Of a DNA stretch of 64,000 nt, positions 35,961 to 47,921 are shown piece by piece. The stretch lies in the NCBI GenBank assembly GCA_037892935.1, contig JAYXKI010000010.1:1-64000 (forward strand), written 5' to 3'. The position numbers and the translations under genes were made by a program. The notes beneath the pieces are model-generated. The model made no database searches. It was not told where the DNA came from and was given only the letters and a program-made list of their open reading frames with translations. Numbering within the stretch: position 1 is the stretch's first letter; each line of letters starts with the position of its first letter. The DNA is from Phlebopus portentosus. Its lineage: Eukaryota; Basidiomycota; Agaricomycetes; Boletales; Boletinellaceae.

Positions 35961-38087
35961 ATGAAGCTCTTCAACTCTTGGCTTGCTCTTTACGCGTGCA
36001 TGTCTACGGTCTCGGCGCAGATGCAGAGAACTTTCTCCGCAGCTGCATCGGAGCACCAGTGAGCAAATATCTCTTTAGACCATGAAATCTGTCTAACTGA
36101 CTCAATAAACGAATTTGAAGAGCACACACTTTGGAGCTCTCAACTCTTGCGTCCGAGGGATTTACGACATTCTCTCATCCTGCTTTTCCTGGAAGGAGTG
36201 CGCGTATCAAGAAAACAAACTTCTGCGATGGCGGAGTCGCGTATGTATATCTTATTTCAGCATATACTTGTTCACTGAAGTTGTATTAGGTCTTACACGG
36301 GATACATCGATGTCGGCCCAAAACATCTCTTCTTCTATTTCTTCGAAAGCAGGAGCAATCCGGAAACGGATGACGTGATTCTCTGGACAAATGGTGGGCC
36401 CGGCGGTTCCTCTGCAACTGGCCTTTTCATGGAGCTTGGTGAAGATTATATCTGCAACTCTCACCGACACCAAAGGCTCATTTTTCTTAGGTCCATGCTT
36501 GATTGCCAGTGTGAACAGTACAAAATACAACCCTTACTCATGGAATTCGAATGCGAACATATTCTTCATTGATCAGCCAATCGGAACGGGTTACTCGTAC
36601 CACGACATCGGCGACCTAGTCGTGAGTGGTTACTACTGTCTTCCTTGTAGCAGTGTGTCATTGCGACTACTATTTCTAGTCAACTACTGAGGATGCCGCT
36701 CAGGACATAGCGGCATTTGTCGCTATATTTTTCGAAACCTTCAGTAAATTCAAGGGTAGAGGTTTCCATCTTGCGGGAGAATCGTACGGGGTTCGCGGTT
36801 TCTCTTCTTCTCGCGGCTGAAGACTTACTTTTTCCGCGTGCAAGGGACGGTATATTCCAATTTTCGGTGCTGCGGTGTATGATCAGAACCCTACGCTTAT
36901 TGTGAAGGGGCTTACACCAGTCAATCTTAAATCAGTTATGATCGGTCGGTTTCCTCCGTGACTTTTTCCGTTCGCAACTGAACTTATTTTCCCCAGGAAA
37001 CGGCGCGACCGACTTCTTTACGTACGTGACTTCCATGAGATTTGTATTCACCAAAGCAAAGGCGTATAACTAAATAGTATGTCCGTAGGCTTCTTCGTTC
37101 ATACTACGACATGCAATGTACGAATGCGGGAATCGGTCCTCTCGTACCGATTTCAGCATGCGTTCGCATGAAGAAAGTCGTAAGAGTCGATATTAGTATT
37201 CTTAACCATCTGAAATACTCAACTATATCACATGTTGGCTCAGCTACCTCGATGCGAGCAGCTGCAACAGAAAAGTTGTATTGAGCATTTCGATCTTATC
37301 GATTGCAACGCTGCCTTCACCTTCTGCCAGTCAGAAATTGGAACGCCTTATATCAATGCGGGTATGCTTTATTGTTCTGACCGAGGAGGATTCTGTTGAT
37401 AAATTTTAACAGGCTACAATGTTTACGATATGTCTATGAAATGTGATGGTTTCAGCTGTTATCCCGAAATGAAGTAAGCTTAACTTTTCAAATATGGAAA
37501 GGAAATAACCATAGACGACCCGTATAGTAACATCGACGCGTACCTCAACGATCCATCGGTGCGCAAGAAGTTAGGGATCAACACGCCGCACAACTATACC
37601 AGTATCGCATATGATGTCAACGGCGCCTTCTGGGCGACAGGAGACCCGCTTCATGAGACCCAACAATACTTAGTTGAGCTTCTCGCCAGGCGTGTCAAAG
37701 CATGTATTCTTCCCAAGCCTGCGTGTCTTCATAGTTTTCGAGCTTATGTAGTTTCTAGGTTCTCATTTATGCGGGCTCCTATGACTTTATTTGTAATTGG
37801 CTCGGCAATGAACGGTGGACACTGAAGATGGATTGGCCCGGCCGAGAGGCATTTTCTAATACACCTCTTACCGAATGGACCGTGGGTGGAGAACCAGCAG
37901 GGAAGATTCGTCAGTCTGGAAATTTCTCGTTTGCAACGATTTATGGAGCAGGACATCTTGTGAGCAACATTTTCAGTAATGATTATGGATAGAATATCAA
38001 GCTGACGGTCCGATTTAGGCTCCACATGATAAGCCGATTCAATCGCTTGCAATGCTACAACGTTGGCTGGCAGACGAGCCATTCTAA
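35961..38087 (+). CDS. Secreted/vacuolar serine carboxypeptidase (peptidase S10)
   Basis: A carboxypeptidase Y-like enzyme of about 470 residues that removes C-terminal amino acids from peptides. The start [20 protein letters not shown] is a signal peptide. Domain motifs in order: [83 protein letters not shown] (catalytic Ser), [10 protein letters not shown], then [17 protein letters not shown] (catalytic Asp) and GAGHLAPHDKP (catalytic His). About ten short introns are needed, and each joins the frame at GT/AG sites. The usual Cys of the NGGPGCSS motif is Gly here. NxS/T sites (for example SVNSTKY) fit a secreted glycoprotein. It appears intact and should be active. Confidence 0.92.
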
Positions 38088-38340
38088 GGGAAGAGTAGCA
38101 TTCTGTTATTATAAGACTAAGAATTCTGGACGAGCGAAACGTGAAATATGTCAGTAAATGAATGACAAAGTATTGCTATACTTCGGATTACTACTCAGAG
38201 TCTTTTTTGTACTTGGGCATACTATATCTTGATGTACTCGATGAGACTGTGACATGCAGGGATGTCACAATTCCCTTATGTACGCGTAGGCCCTGGTTCG
38301 TTCTTGACCATCATGATCCACAAATACTTCCTCTGGAGAC

Positions 38341-39531
38341 ATGTCTTATAGAATCTTCTTGAGTGCACCATCTAGCGCCAGTTTGAAGAACACTGCTGGG
38401 CAGAGCTTCACATGGTGCACGGCGAGGTCTGAACGTTCAGGATTTGGTACCTCTCAGGATGCTGGAAAAGATGCACCATTGGGCGCTTGCATTGACACCG
38501 AAGATAGCACTATGGATGGAGAAACTCGAGGCTGGCTTCTACCACCAGCGACGCTTGGTGCAGCAAGCCAGCGTATATCGGATATTTACAAAAATGTCAT
38601 ATTTCCTCAGGATGATGATGACGGGCTGGATTTGCATGAACAAGATACACGAGACGGCGAGACTGGAGGTAGAGACGAAACTCGCGATGGTACATCTTCT
38701 ATTCTTGCGGGTCTTCATAGATCTAATATGATGAATATAATGGTAGTGTCCGGCGAAGGATCTCTTATTTCTTGGCCACCAACGAATGCTGACCAGATGC
38801 GATCGCGAAATTCACTTTCTCACGCATTGATTGGGACACAGTCCGACTCTCTCGAAATTTCCGAAGTTTCATTTGCGCACACTTCAACTTCGTCTATCAC
38901 GGCGTTTCCGTCTTTCGTCATTAATCTACATACTCTAACCACACTTTCGGAACTCGTAGTCAGACCCGTGCAGCCAAGGTGGACATGTAAAGTGAACCTC
39001 TTAGTTGCAATTTTGGAAGTAGATGGACCCGACGTCGTTAGAATCAAGAAAGGGCCGGATTCGGGAAAAGAAGTAAGCGTGTTGAGGTTAGTAGTTGGTG
39101 GCGAGGAAGGCGACGTATGCAAGTTGACAGTTTGGCGCGAAACCGCAGATACTTGGGGCGGTGTTCCTGAAATTCAGCCCGATGAGACAATCTATGAAAA
39201 TGAAGGCACCAAGAGGGGCGATATAGTATATCTCGAAAGTACGTATTTTTCAACATCACATTCATTGTATTAATCTTTCGCAGACATACTCGCTTCGGTG
39301 TCCAAGTCTGCTACCACTGAAGTCGGCTTTCCAAACAACGAACAGAAAACAGTATTGACAGCATCGCCGAATTTGTCTTCTCGGCTCCATATTTGCTATA
39401 GGACGCTTCCAACAACCCCTTTAGATCGACGTTTTCGTCCTGATCTCAGGTTAGCTACTAGTGATCCTGGTTTAAGGAAGGTCGCAATCGTCGTGCGTTG
39501 GCTTGAGCGCGTGATGGGCTTAGGTACATGA
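38341..39531 (+). CDS. Hypothetical protein with OB-fold-like C-terminal region
   Basis: Predicted 381 residues from two exons, 38341-39238 and 39284-39531, with a canonical 45-bp intron in phase. The N-terminal 210 residues are acidic and low-complexity (DDDDGLDLHEQDTRDGETGG). The C-terminal part has the strand pattern of a nucleic-acid-binding OB fold: TCKVNLLVAILEVDGPDVVR, KEVSVLRLVVGGEEGDVCKL, TVWRETADTWGG, then KRGDIVYLENILASV and PNLSSRLHICYRTLP. This order resembles the OB modules of RPA70 or shieldin subunit 2 (single-strand DNA binding). That resemblance is an inference from pattern alone. No symbol is assigned. Confidence 0.68.
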
Positions 39532-41357
39532 ATGGACCGTCCTCGATTTGAATTTTTGGATCAACCCAGCTCCATGGTCTCGGCCCACATCTATAATAGT
39601 TTCCCGTTAATCTCAGCGAAAGACGTATTAATACCATCTGGTCCTTTCGGAGGGAACTTCTAATACTAGATCACCTACATTCGGATCATGGCAAGCTAGG
39701 CGACCGCAAATCGGCATGCATAAAGCGTTTCAGTCTATGTTTGCTTCTGACGTGCTTATGCACACTTGAGCAGGACGTCGATACTAATGGGCGTTGAAGG
39801 CGTATGCAAACAGGCTGTGAACTTTTCGAGGCCCGTAGTGCACGAAATGGTGGCTCGTGTACAGACCTTCCTCGTAGCAACTCATTATTCGATGGCTCAA
39901 CTCTTCTTAATCTTGGATTTATACGGGATCACGACCACAGTCATAGCACTCCAGACAAGCTCCTCATGTCTCTAGGGTCTTGTCCATCGTCTAATCTTTA
40001 AACATCTCCCCATAAGAGCAATCCCAATGTTTCGAAAAAAATTCTTCTTCACTGGATCCACTCCTTGTTTAATCGCGTCCAGGAGAACCTTTCCACAGTT
40101 CCAAACATATACAAGATATGCGTCTCATTTGGAATCGCCTCCTTCTCTGACTCCTTGGATAGCTACCCCCGAGTACCAAAGAGACCCGGAACTACACGTT
40201 TACTTGCTCTAATGGAGTGATCAATAATGCGCACAGATCAGATAGCAATAAGGAGATTGTCTTGAAACAACTAAACTAATTCTAGCTGCAATCTAGAAAA
40301 GCAGAGAAGACAAATACCGACGCAGCAGAAATATTCGCAAAAGAGCGCGCTACAGAATCTCGAATTTGAACACATGAGATCCTCTCTTATTTGTCAAACA
40401 GTTGTCCAAATGTCTTCGTCGGGTGACGGTGCAAACCCGCGATTTTCACATAAATAAGGCACAAAATGAATACCGCCAGTAGCAGAGAACATGGTAATAA
40501 GGTGCGATTGACACGCGACATTACATTAGAATGTACCCAGCAATCATTCCGAAGGTGCGTACTCTAGTATTCTGACGACCACGGCCAAGAGCTAGGCGTC
40601 CCGACGCAAAATCAAGAAAAAGTGACGTCGGGGCACATTTAATCTTGGCTACACATTGACCTCAACAGACCATCGCCCGATCACGAGCGGTCCAAGAGGC
40701 TTCGATAGAGCCGCTTTGCAAGAAAAAGTGAAAGTTCGTGAAGATGATACTTGAATATGAAGCAGACATCTATCACAATATTGGTTCCTTCCGCATGACC
40801 GAAACCACTCCCATAATAGATACAACTTGGAACCATGGCTCCTCGCTTGCATAAAGAGAAAAAGAAATCCACCCCGGACGAACTGAGAGTGTAAATTTCG
40901 AGGGAAGCGGGCGGTAAACCAGTGCCGACCAGGCGTCAGGTTTGAAAACTTTCGAATATATAGATTCTGGCATGATAAAGGACGCCCACGTCCGATCAAC
41001 AGATTCAAGCGAAGATTTCCTTCATCAGGGCAAAACGTACGTATTTGAGTATGTCCCTCCAGCAGGCCAGACGGGATCGCAAAGAAGGTGGCACGCGAGG
41101 GAGAGGAATGCCGTCCGATCCTCTCCGTCTTTGCCCTCTGTTGAAATTAGGTAAAGCAAGCCGGATCATCTTCACTCGTTACCTTCCAGTCTGGCGCCCC
41201 CTTCTTTCGAGCTCAAGGATCCCTTGGTCTGAAGATTGGGATAGTATAAGATTTAGTATCGAGATAGTCGACTGCACCCCAAAGAACGCTGGTACAAACA
41301 CGAGTAATATCACAATTTACATCAAAAACCTTCTCACCAGTATTAGCATAAGGGAAA
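39532..41357. other. Gap without supported gene
   Basis: About 1.8 kb. The minus strand at 40973-40773 reads coherently as MPESIYSKVFKPDAWSALVY and WISFSLYASEEPWFQVVSI, and near 40615-40535 as LALGRGRQNTRVRTFGMIAG. I could not join these into a gene with convincing splice sites or name a family. They may be exons of an unrecognised gene or a relic. The rest shows nothing. Confidence 0.35.
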
Positions 41358-42086
41358 TCAAGAAACATGATTCGAGATACACGTACAGCAATCACAGTCA
41401 AATGGGCACAACGGTGTGTCTGGGAAAGATCTGTTGAACAACGAGCGACCTCAAGGGAAAGCGACACCAGCTTACTTCCACCGCTATCTCGGATACCCAG
41501 CTCATCCTCCTTGTATACCAGGTACCCTTCTTCCGTTCTCTTACCTGCAGGACAATATGCGTCAATAAGGTGAGAAGAGCGCTAGACACAAGCAATACGT
41601 ACGTGGGCCAGAACCCCGCGAATCTTTAAATCGCTCTAAATCGCCGCCTTCCTTTTCGCCTTCTTTCGCTGACTTTGATTTATTCTTCTTCATTTGGGAT
41701 GATTTTAGGTGATTTGACGGAGAGGTGGTAGAAGAAAGTGTAGCAGATGGGTCTTGAACTGTCTCGACAACGCGAGGTCGTTTGGATTTGGACTTCTTCT
41801 CTGACGCGTCGTCCTCATCTCTACCTGCACCTCCGCTGTTGCCTGCATCTCCACCCTTCCCGTTCAATCGTGAGGTCTCTGGGGTTGCTTTGGAATCTTG
41901 TTCGTTATCTGCCTCTCGTCGCTTTCGTTTCTTCGGTTTTTTCTTCTTTGTCGCGGATGCCGATGAAGGCAGAGAAGCCTCATCGACAGCTTTCGCCTTT
42001 CCCCTCGCAGCTGCAATAGCAGCGGCAGATGAAGTCTTTGAGACTTTGCCTGCGAATATGTCGTCGATTTCGGATGCTACTGGCAT
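41358..42086 (-). CDS. DUF1764 family protein
   Basis: Predicted 204 residues from three exons: 42086-41603, 41544-41476, 41419-41358. It begins MPVASEIDDIFAGK, the family's N-terminal signature. A long basic stretch follows (ATKKKKPKKRKRREADNEQD), probably a nuclear or nucleolar localisation signal. The conserved C-terminus reads RFKDSRGSGPRKRTEEGYLV, YKEDELGIRDSGG and TPLCPFDCDCCTC. The last intron falls just before the Cys-rich tail. Family members are small eukaryotic proteins of unknown function. Translation is taken from the first ATG; no in-frame ATG lies directly upstream. The gene is divergent from the PX-domain gene, with 166 bp between starts. Confidence 0.85.
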
Positions 42087-42252
42087 AAGAACAGCGAGAC
42101 AAAACAAGAGAAGTAAAGCAAATTTAATTATTGTCGCATTTCCTGATTTGGACAGACGGGACGGACATGGCTCCGATCAACTTATTTACTTCTCTCCAGA
42201 GTTGTTCCCTCCAGTGCCATTGAACCTCATCATTCCCTGTCTTGCTTGAACG
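42087..42252. promoter_or_regulatory. 166-bp divergent promoter
   Basis: Only 166 bp separate the start codons of the DUF1764 gene (minus) and the PX-domain gene (plus). This segment must carry control and leader sequences for both, which suggests shared regulation. No specific factor site is assigned. Confidence 0.5.
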
Positions 42253-43161
42253 ATGCCCAGCACTCCGCGTTCCAAGTCGAAGTCGTCCTCTTCCGCCACA
42301 TCCATACCCTTCGAATTCACTCGAGCCTTTGAGAGCAGGTTGGACTGGACGCCATTCCTAGAAGAGCTAGAAGGACCACCGCCAGACACAGAAGACCCTC
42401 CGGCTGGGGAACAAGGAGATGAAGAAAGTGAAGGAGAGAGCACGGTAGTCGAATACCCTCTTGCTCACTCTACGGGTCTCGTTGAAGTCATTCGGGATGA
42501 CGAGGACCATATTGACCTTGAAGCCGAGGAAGCTGCTTATCGCGCTTTCGACCTGGTACGTCTAGTCTCTTACTTTTTCCTATTACTTCTTATCCTATTG
42601 TTAGGATGATTCGGACGCCTCAGCTTTAGGCCTTTCCTCCCGAAATTCTCGCCCAAAGCTTCTCGACACTGATCCTCGACCACGCCCACCGTCATCTGTC
42701 TTCTCACATGACATTTGGGTAGGGGAGAACGGCGACGCGGAGAAAGACTCCTCTTTTGCTCGAGGCGTACGTATCGTTGGGTGGACGAGCGTAGGTGACG
42801 AACGCGGCGGGGCGTATGTCGGTGCGCGCCTTTATCTTTTTCTGAATTCCAAAGATGCTAACTTGCAAGAATAGTCTACGACTGTGCAATCCTCACAAGA
42901 GCACTAACGACCATCCACGTCCATAAACGCTATAGCGCCTTCCTTTCACTGTACACATCCCTCCTGTCTCCTTCTTCCCATCTCTCCAACGCTGCTCGAA
43001 GACATATCCCGCCCCTCCCACCACGCACTGCACTTGCGCGATTCCGACCTGGATTTCTTGAATCGAGGAGAAAGGCATTGCAAGCTTGGTTGAGCACTGT
43101 TCTGCTGCATCCTGAAATTGGTCGCTGTTCGGTCGTGAGGGAGTGGGTTATGGCCGGTTAG
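42253..43161 (+). CDS. PX-domain protein (Ypt35-like)
   Basis: Predicted 268 residues from exons 42253-42555, 42605-42821 and 42875-43161, phases consistent. The N-terminal half is acidic and disordered (DTEDPPAGEQGDEESEGEST). The C-terminal half is a phox-homology domain that binds phosphoinositides on endosomal membranes: RIVGWTSVGDERGGAYVVYD, TTIHVHKRYSAFLSLYTSLL, PPLPPRTALARFRPGFLESR and RRKALQAWLSTVLLHPEIG. The RYSAF motif supplies the lipid-contact Arg, and PPLPP is the PX proline turn. The size and single C-terminal PX domain fit yeast Ypt35, a membrane-contact-site adaptor. The exact orthology is inferred. It is convergent with RPB7, 273 bp apart. Confidence 0.87.
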
Positions 43162-43434
43162 ACCAAAACTGTGTGTGGTATTATTTATATGTGAATCTCC
43201 TGCGAACGGATGCTTTGATTATGTCTTAATATTACTCCATTTCTTTCTCCGTATGGCGGATGTACGACAGAGCGTTGTTGCTTTGGTATCGTAACGCAGT
43301 CCACTCTGATTCGAAATATCATGTCAATATGATCATTTTGTTATGGGTCTGTGAGCTCGTCAATATACTGCAGATACAAAACAGTGAGGAAACACAAGAA
43401 GAGAAACAACTACTGCTAGTGAAGCGGCCGCTTT

Positions 43435-44225
43435 CACTCAATAACACCTAAGTGATCTTCTTTGATTGTCCCAATAGCAAACTGACACAAGTCATACCAT
43501 TAGTATAGGCAGAAAGAAAAAGGACGAAGCACATACAATTTCTGTAGCATCCACTCGCGTGCCGACGATTTTTAACCGAACCTTTGTGTTCTTCTCAATG
43601 ATCTATTGCAAAGAGTTAAGACAGATAAAACGTAAAGCGCAACAGGACCAATGACTTGCCTGGTCGTCGGACGCAAAGGACGGAGGATTCGAATTCGGGT
43701 CAAATTTCATGTCAGGATGGATGAGCTGAAGAAAACTTGAGTATTCAGTGGAACTAAGCAAAAGTCGAGACGGACGAACCTGATGCGACACAAAAACAGT
43801 CAACGGTCCAACTTCCGCGAAGAACCCCATCTATACCAAACATCATCAGTCCACCAACCACCACCACGCGCGTCATGTCCATCCAAATTCACCTTATTAA
43901 CATTGGCAACCACGCCATCCACAACCTCTCCCTTAAACGGCTTGAACACAATTGCCCTATACCGTGTCACGAACTCCGCCTGCCCACTCCCTGGAAGCAC
44001 CATCCCCTTCCCAATATCCAGCACACTGACAACGGCTATGATGTACCCGAACTGTCCTGAGCATGTACCTTCTACGTCGGAGTAGAGCTTGGATTCGAGA
44101 AACTGGGCCATGCGGGGACCGAAGAAGGATGGGTGGAGGAGGATCGTGTGCGTGAGCTCCTTCTAAATGCAATTCGAGCAGTGGTTTTACTTAGACAGAT
44201 ATTATCTGCTTACGATGAAAAACAT
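43435..44225 (-). CDS. RPB7: RNA polymerase II subunit RPB7
   Basis: Predicted 170 residues, the normal RPB7 length. Six exons: 44225-44214, 44162-43893, 43830-43780, 43725-43660, 43602-43537, 43482-43435. The first coding exon is only 12 nt (MFFI). The N-terminal domain reads KELTHTILLHPSFFGPRMAQ, FLESKLYSDVEGTCSGQFGY and VTRYRAIVFKPFKGEVVDGV. The C-terminal S1/OB domain reads MGFFAEVGPLTVFVSHQLIH and KNTKVRLKIVGTRVDATEI, ending GTIKEDHLGVIE. RPB7 pairs with RPB4 to form the polymerase stalk and binds emerging RNA. The fourth intron has a GC donor (CAG|GCAAGT). The gene is intact. Confidence 0.96.
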
Positions 44226-44849
44226 GGTTTGCCAGTGCTACCCGCAACACTGCAGCATCTGGACGAGGACGAGGACGGGGACAAGTGTGACAAACTTGAA
44301 GCTGAACTATGTGACGGGTTATATCGCTTGTCACAGCCACTTGTTTGGTGTTCTTGTCGTTCTTGTGCGTTCTCAACATTTCTTTGCTAGTTCACTAACG
44401 TAGTCTAATGATAACATAACGTTTGTTGGTCTCCCTCGGAATGGTCATATAACAAGATATTGAATTGTTGTGGACAGATCCACCCCAGTACTACACCGTT
44501 CAGGTTCACCGCATCCGGATTTCGCAACTCAAAAGGTTATCTGCAGCACGATATGGCACTTGAGATGTTGATACTACGAGTGAGGCGGCGGAGCACGACT
44601 CGTTATTCGACAAGTGGAACCCACTGCACTGATTTCAAGTGTCACCTGAGAACCGGATTCACTGCACAACTGGACATAAGACCAACGAACTTCTCTACAT
44701 TTAGCACAACATAACGTATGGATATTGAGACAAACAGTGTTCTGTAATGAGTACTACGTCGTGTCGATACTTCACCAGGGAAGATGAGATGTACCAAAAG
44801 CTGATTCGCCACCCAACCGATAAAAGACAGTAGACGGCTTGCCCAGCTA
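44226..44849. other. Spacer upstream of RPB7
   Basis: About 620 bp. The left part is the RPB7 promoter. A short GGACGAGGACGAGGACGGGG run lies at about 44260-44280. No gene is seen. Confidence 0.4.
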
Positions 44850-45329
44850 ATGGCTCCTTGGATTCATCCTCCCGAACATCACAGCCTAATTGGTGTGGCC
44901 TTCCGCTTCATTGAAAATCGGCGAAATGGCTTGACAGAAGTCGAGTTGACTGGAAAGAAGAAAGAAACGATTCAAAAATCGTTGTGGGCAAAGAAAGTCG
45001 CACGTGACATGGCTCGTGCGTGGGACGCGATTTTGGAGTGTCAGTCTGCTGCCTCTGCAAGAGAGTGTAATAATGGATGGTCTCGAGGCTCGGCTCTCGC
45101 GGGCGATGGGCCTCTCTTGACAGTCACAGAGGAGAAAGACTTACTCCTAGAGCAGATTTATGGCCGTCTTCAATTGTATCAACCGACTCGAAGGAGCCAC
45201 ATCTCTTCGTACTGACCATATATTCTTTGCTTCAGTTCCGGTCTATCTTATTATTCAGGAAGGAATGTTGAGTGTTCAAGATGCTCTGAAAAGCCTGCTG
45301 GAATGTCAAGTATGTGGGACTGCTCATAG
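44850..45329 (+). CDS. Hypothetical protein, 139 residues (tentative)
   Basis: The reading is ATG 44850 to 45175, then a canonical GT-AG intron of 60 bp, then 45236-45329. The product starts MAPWIHPPEHHSLIGVAFRF, continues with basic KKKETIQKSLWAKKVARDMA, and in the second exon reads GLSYYSGRNVECSRCSEKPA. The closely spaced Cys residues recall the start of a MYND-type zinc finger, but the finger is not completed before the stop. It could be a small gene, a truncated one, or a relic. Unspliced, the first exon alone gives 121 residues. Confidence 0.35.
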
Positions 45330-47397
45330 TGATTAGCATCAGAGTATAAGTGAATCCTACTACACAAGAGTGGAATCCGGCATTCCAAATACGAATAACC
45401 ATCATAATAGTATATGGAAGTTATTTACACGCTCATCGAGACGGGCACCTAGAAACGAAGGTCTCCTGTTCAAACTGAACTCAGTAATTCGTAAAAACAT
45501 CTCGTAAATAGTAACGCACGTGATATGGTCCGTGCACCGCAAAACTTTTCTCCAATGCTTGCTGATATTTTCTTCCTTCTCTTAGAAAGTTGATCACTCC
45601 GTAATTTGGGATGCTCTTAGCGCACGTAGCTTGTCTGCGAGCTATAGGATCTATCTTGAAAATCACGGAGGAGAATAACCTCTCTTCATCCAAGACCGTG
45701 TCGCAATTTAATTATGGCTGATAACGGCCCGTAGAGGAGTTACACACGACCGACCTGGAGCTCTTGAACTGTCTTCCGCCACATTATGAGTTTCTCCTGT
45801 TTCTTGGTTACCACTCCTGTTTCACCACGAGCTATCATCCTGCCTTATCCGCTAAAGGTCTGCGCTTTGTTCTTGCGGTCCTTTTCTAAAGCTCAATCTA
45901 TGACTAAGACTAGCTAGGATCGAAACTTACCCTAAATTAATGAGGCACTTATCGGCGGAAACAATCCAATGTCATGAATCGTGTCTACGGAACCAATGTG
46001 CACTTTGGCCTGTACATTCCGTCCGATATCTCGTTTTTTTTTTTGTGCCAAAGTGAAACTGCATCATGTGTGTGTCTTCGACGGACCAGAAGAATGTACG
46101 CAACTTCTTGAAGACCTGACGACCAGGTGTCATATCATCAGCAAACTCCGGTCGTCCTGAATGACCATCCAAGGACAGTTCATGAAAACAAGAGTTTTGT
46201 CACACCACATGTCAGACGAATATATTCCCCTGGTCTTTGATAAGTAGCATGGTGCACCTGAGCAAATCGGAGACTACTGTATTGATCAGCGAAAGACAAG
46301 GAAACAGATCTCAGATTTTTAATGTCGATCAGAACAGCGGGACAATGTGCTTCGAGAAGCAAGGCGGTTTGTCAGTGGACCTGACGCCGATAATCATTCA
46401 TGAAGCTTGTCCGAATTCAAGATCTTTCTATATTCACGTTCATTCGTCTCCAAGACTGAGTTGCGTGATCGAAACATTATTCGAAGCCTGCCTCGAGGCT
46501 CATATCTTCCGAAACTTTACAAACGAGCGAATTCATCGGTGTCGGCGGATGACCAGTCTGTAGAGACATGCGGGACTTTGGTTATTTCAGCTGACGAAAG
46601 GAAGCGCATACGGTTCTTGTATTTATTCTGGTAAACTTCCAGAGCCACAAAGTGTAACTTGTCTTGCTTCGCAAGCTATGAAAGGCTGCGTTTGTTTTGA
46701 AAGGAAGCTTCAGCGATCAAAGGGCAGATTCCGAAGATACGTCCGGTGGAACACTTCGACGATCGATCTAATCGGGCAAGCGTTGTTTTCAGTCAAGTCT
46801 TGTTCAGTATCACGTAAACTTTACCTCTTACGCGAACCTTAACTTCCTTTATTTGGACAACATAAACGCTAGATATCTATTTGAGGATAGCCTTTTATTC
46901 CAAAGCAAGACTTGGTTGGTACTCTGTATCTTCGCGCGTCGTTGACGACGGACCACCGTTTCCACCACCAGATGAACGCGTTGAAAGGAACCTCCAAACT
47001 TGGGAGGTACGCTTTCCCCTCACGGGCGAGGCCCTTGTACTCCAATCCGCCGAATATCAGGGCAGGCTACGCAACTACGCTGCACCAGCTTTCAAACGCA
47101 AAAAAAATCCATACCACTAAATTGCTTTGTTTCTCATCAGAGCGTGGACCCACAACTTGCTAAACGACCATGTATAAAAGAAATGCGAGCCTGCAGCAAT
47201 TCTGTTCCGCATCCAAACTCACTTCGCAACATCAACAACCAGGTCGTTCTCCAAAGTCTCAGTTTCACTCCCGCCTTCCGCGACCGCTTCCGCTACACCC
47301 GGCGGTTTTTTCCTCGTTAGAAGTCTCGCTTCCGACACATCTCTTTACTTAAAAGCCGCTCTACGCGCCAATCGCCTCGTTAGACACATTAGACACA
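45330..47397. other. Gap without supported gene
   Basis: About 2 kb. The minus strand at 45720-45481 reads coherently as DEERLFSSVIFKIDPIARRQ and LEKSFAVHGPYHVRYYLRDV up to a stop, but upstream exons were not found. Plus-strand ORFs at 46237-46563 and 46881-47120 lack motifs. The final few hundred bases would be the promoter of the small gene at 47398. Confidence 0.35.
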
Positions 47398-47921
47398 ATG
47401 CCGATCTGGGGTCTTAAGACTGTTGCCCAAGTCATCGCGACTGGCTTTGAAGGACCACAGCACTGTGACGAGCCTTGGAACTATCAGTTTATGGTACGTC
47501 TATTCTAAACACATCACTGTTACCATATATTCATCATCATCATACTTGAATAGCCTGGCCAGCAGGTTCTGGTTCACGTTCGCGGAGAAGGCCGTAACTC
47601 TGTTTGGCTACCAGCTCGCATCATTCAACCAACACGAGCGAAGCAATATCCCGTATGTACCCTTTGCGTTTGATCGCAGTGCTTCCATTTTTGATGAGAT
47701 TTCCGATATAGACCACCACCCTGCAATACTGGCGCGTCGAATACGCTGATAATGGTGTTCCTCGAGCTGGCGAGTTTTCTCCGCAGGATGGAGACATCAA
47801 GCCCGATTGTCCGTACGTTCGCGAACTCATCGCAGAAGAGCTGATGTGGCCTATCGATGACCCTTCGCGCTCTATCCCGTCCATGGCTGTCGCACATGGC
47901 CGTAGCCGCGTAGCATGCTGA
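47398..47921 (+). CDS. Small hypothetical protein, Tudor/PWWP-like
   Basis: Predicted 134 residues from exons 47398-47493, 47554-47652 and 47712-47921, all phase 0. It starts MPIWGLKTVAQVIATGFEGP. The middle reads PGQQVLVHVRGEGRNSVWLP and ARIIQPTRAKQYPTTTLQYW, then RVEYADNGVPRAGEFSPQDG and DIKPDCP. A 'V.V.G.G....WLPARII...YWRVEYADNG' pattern is like the barrel of Tudor or PWWP domains, which bind methylated residues. That likeness is an inference from spacing only. The C-terminus is short and polar. No known gene is recognised. The clean splice structure supports a real gene. Confidence 0.62.
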
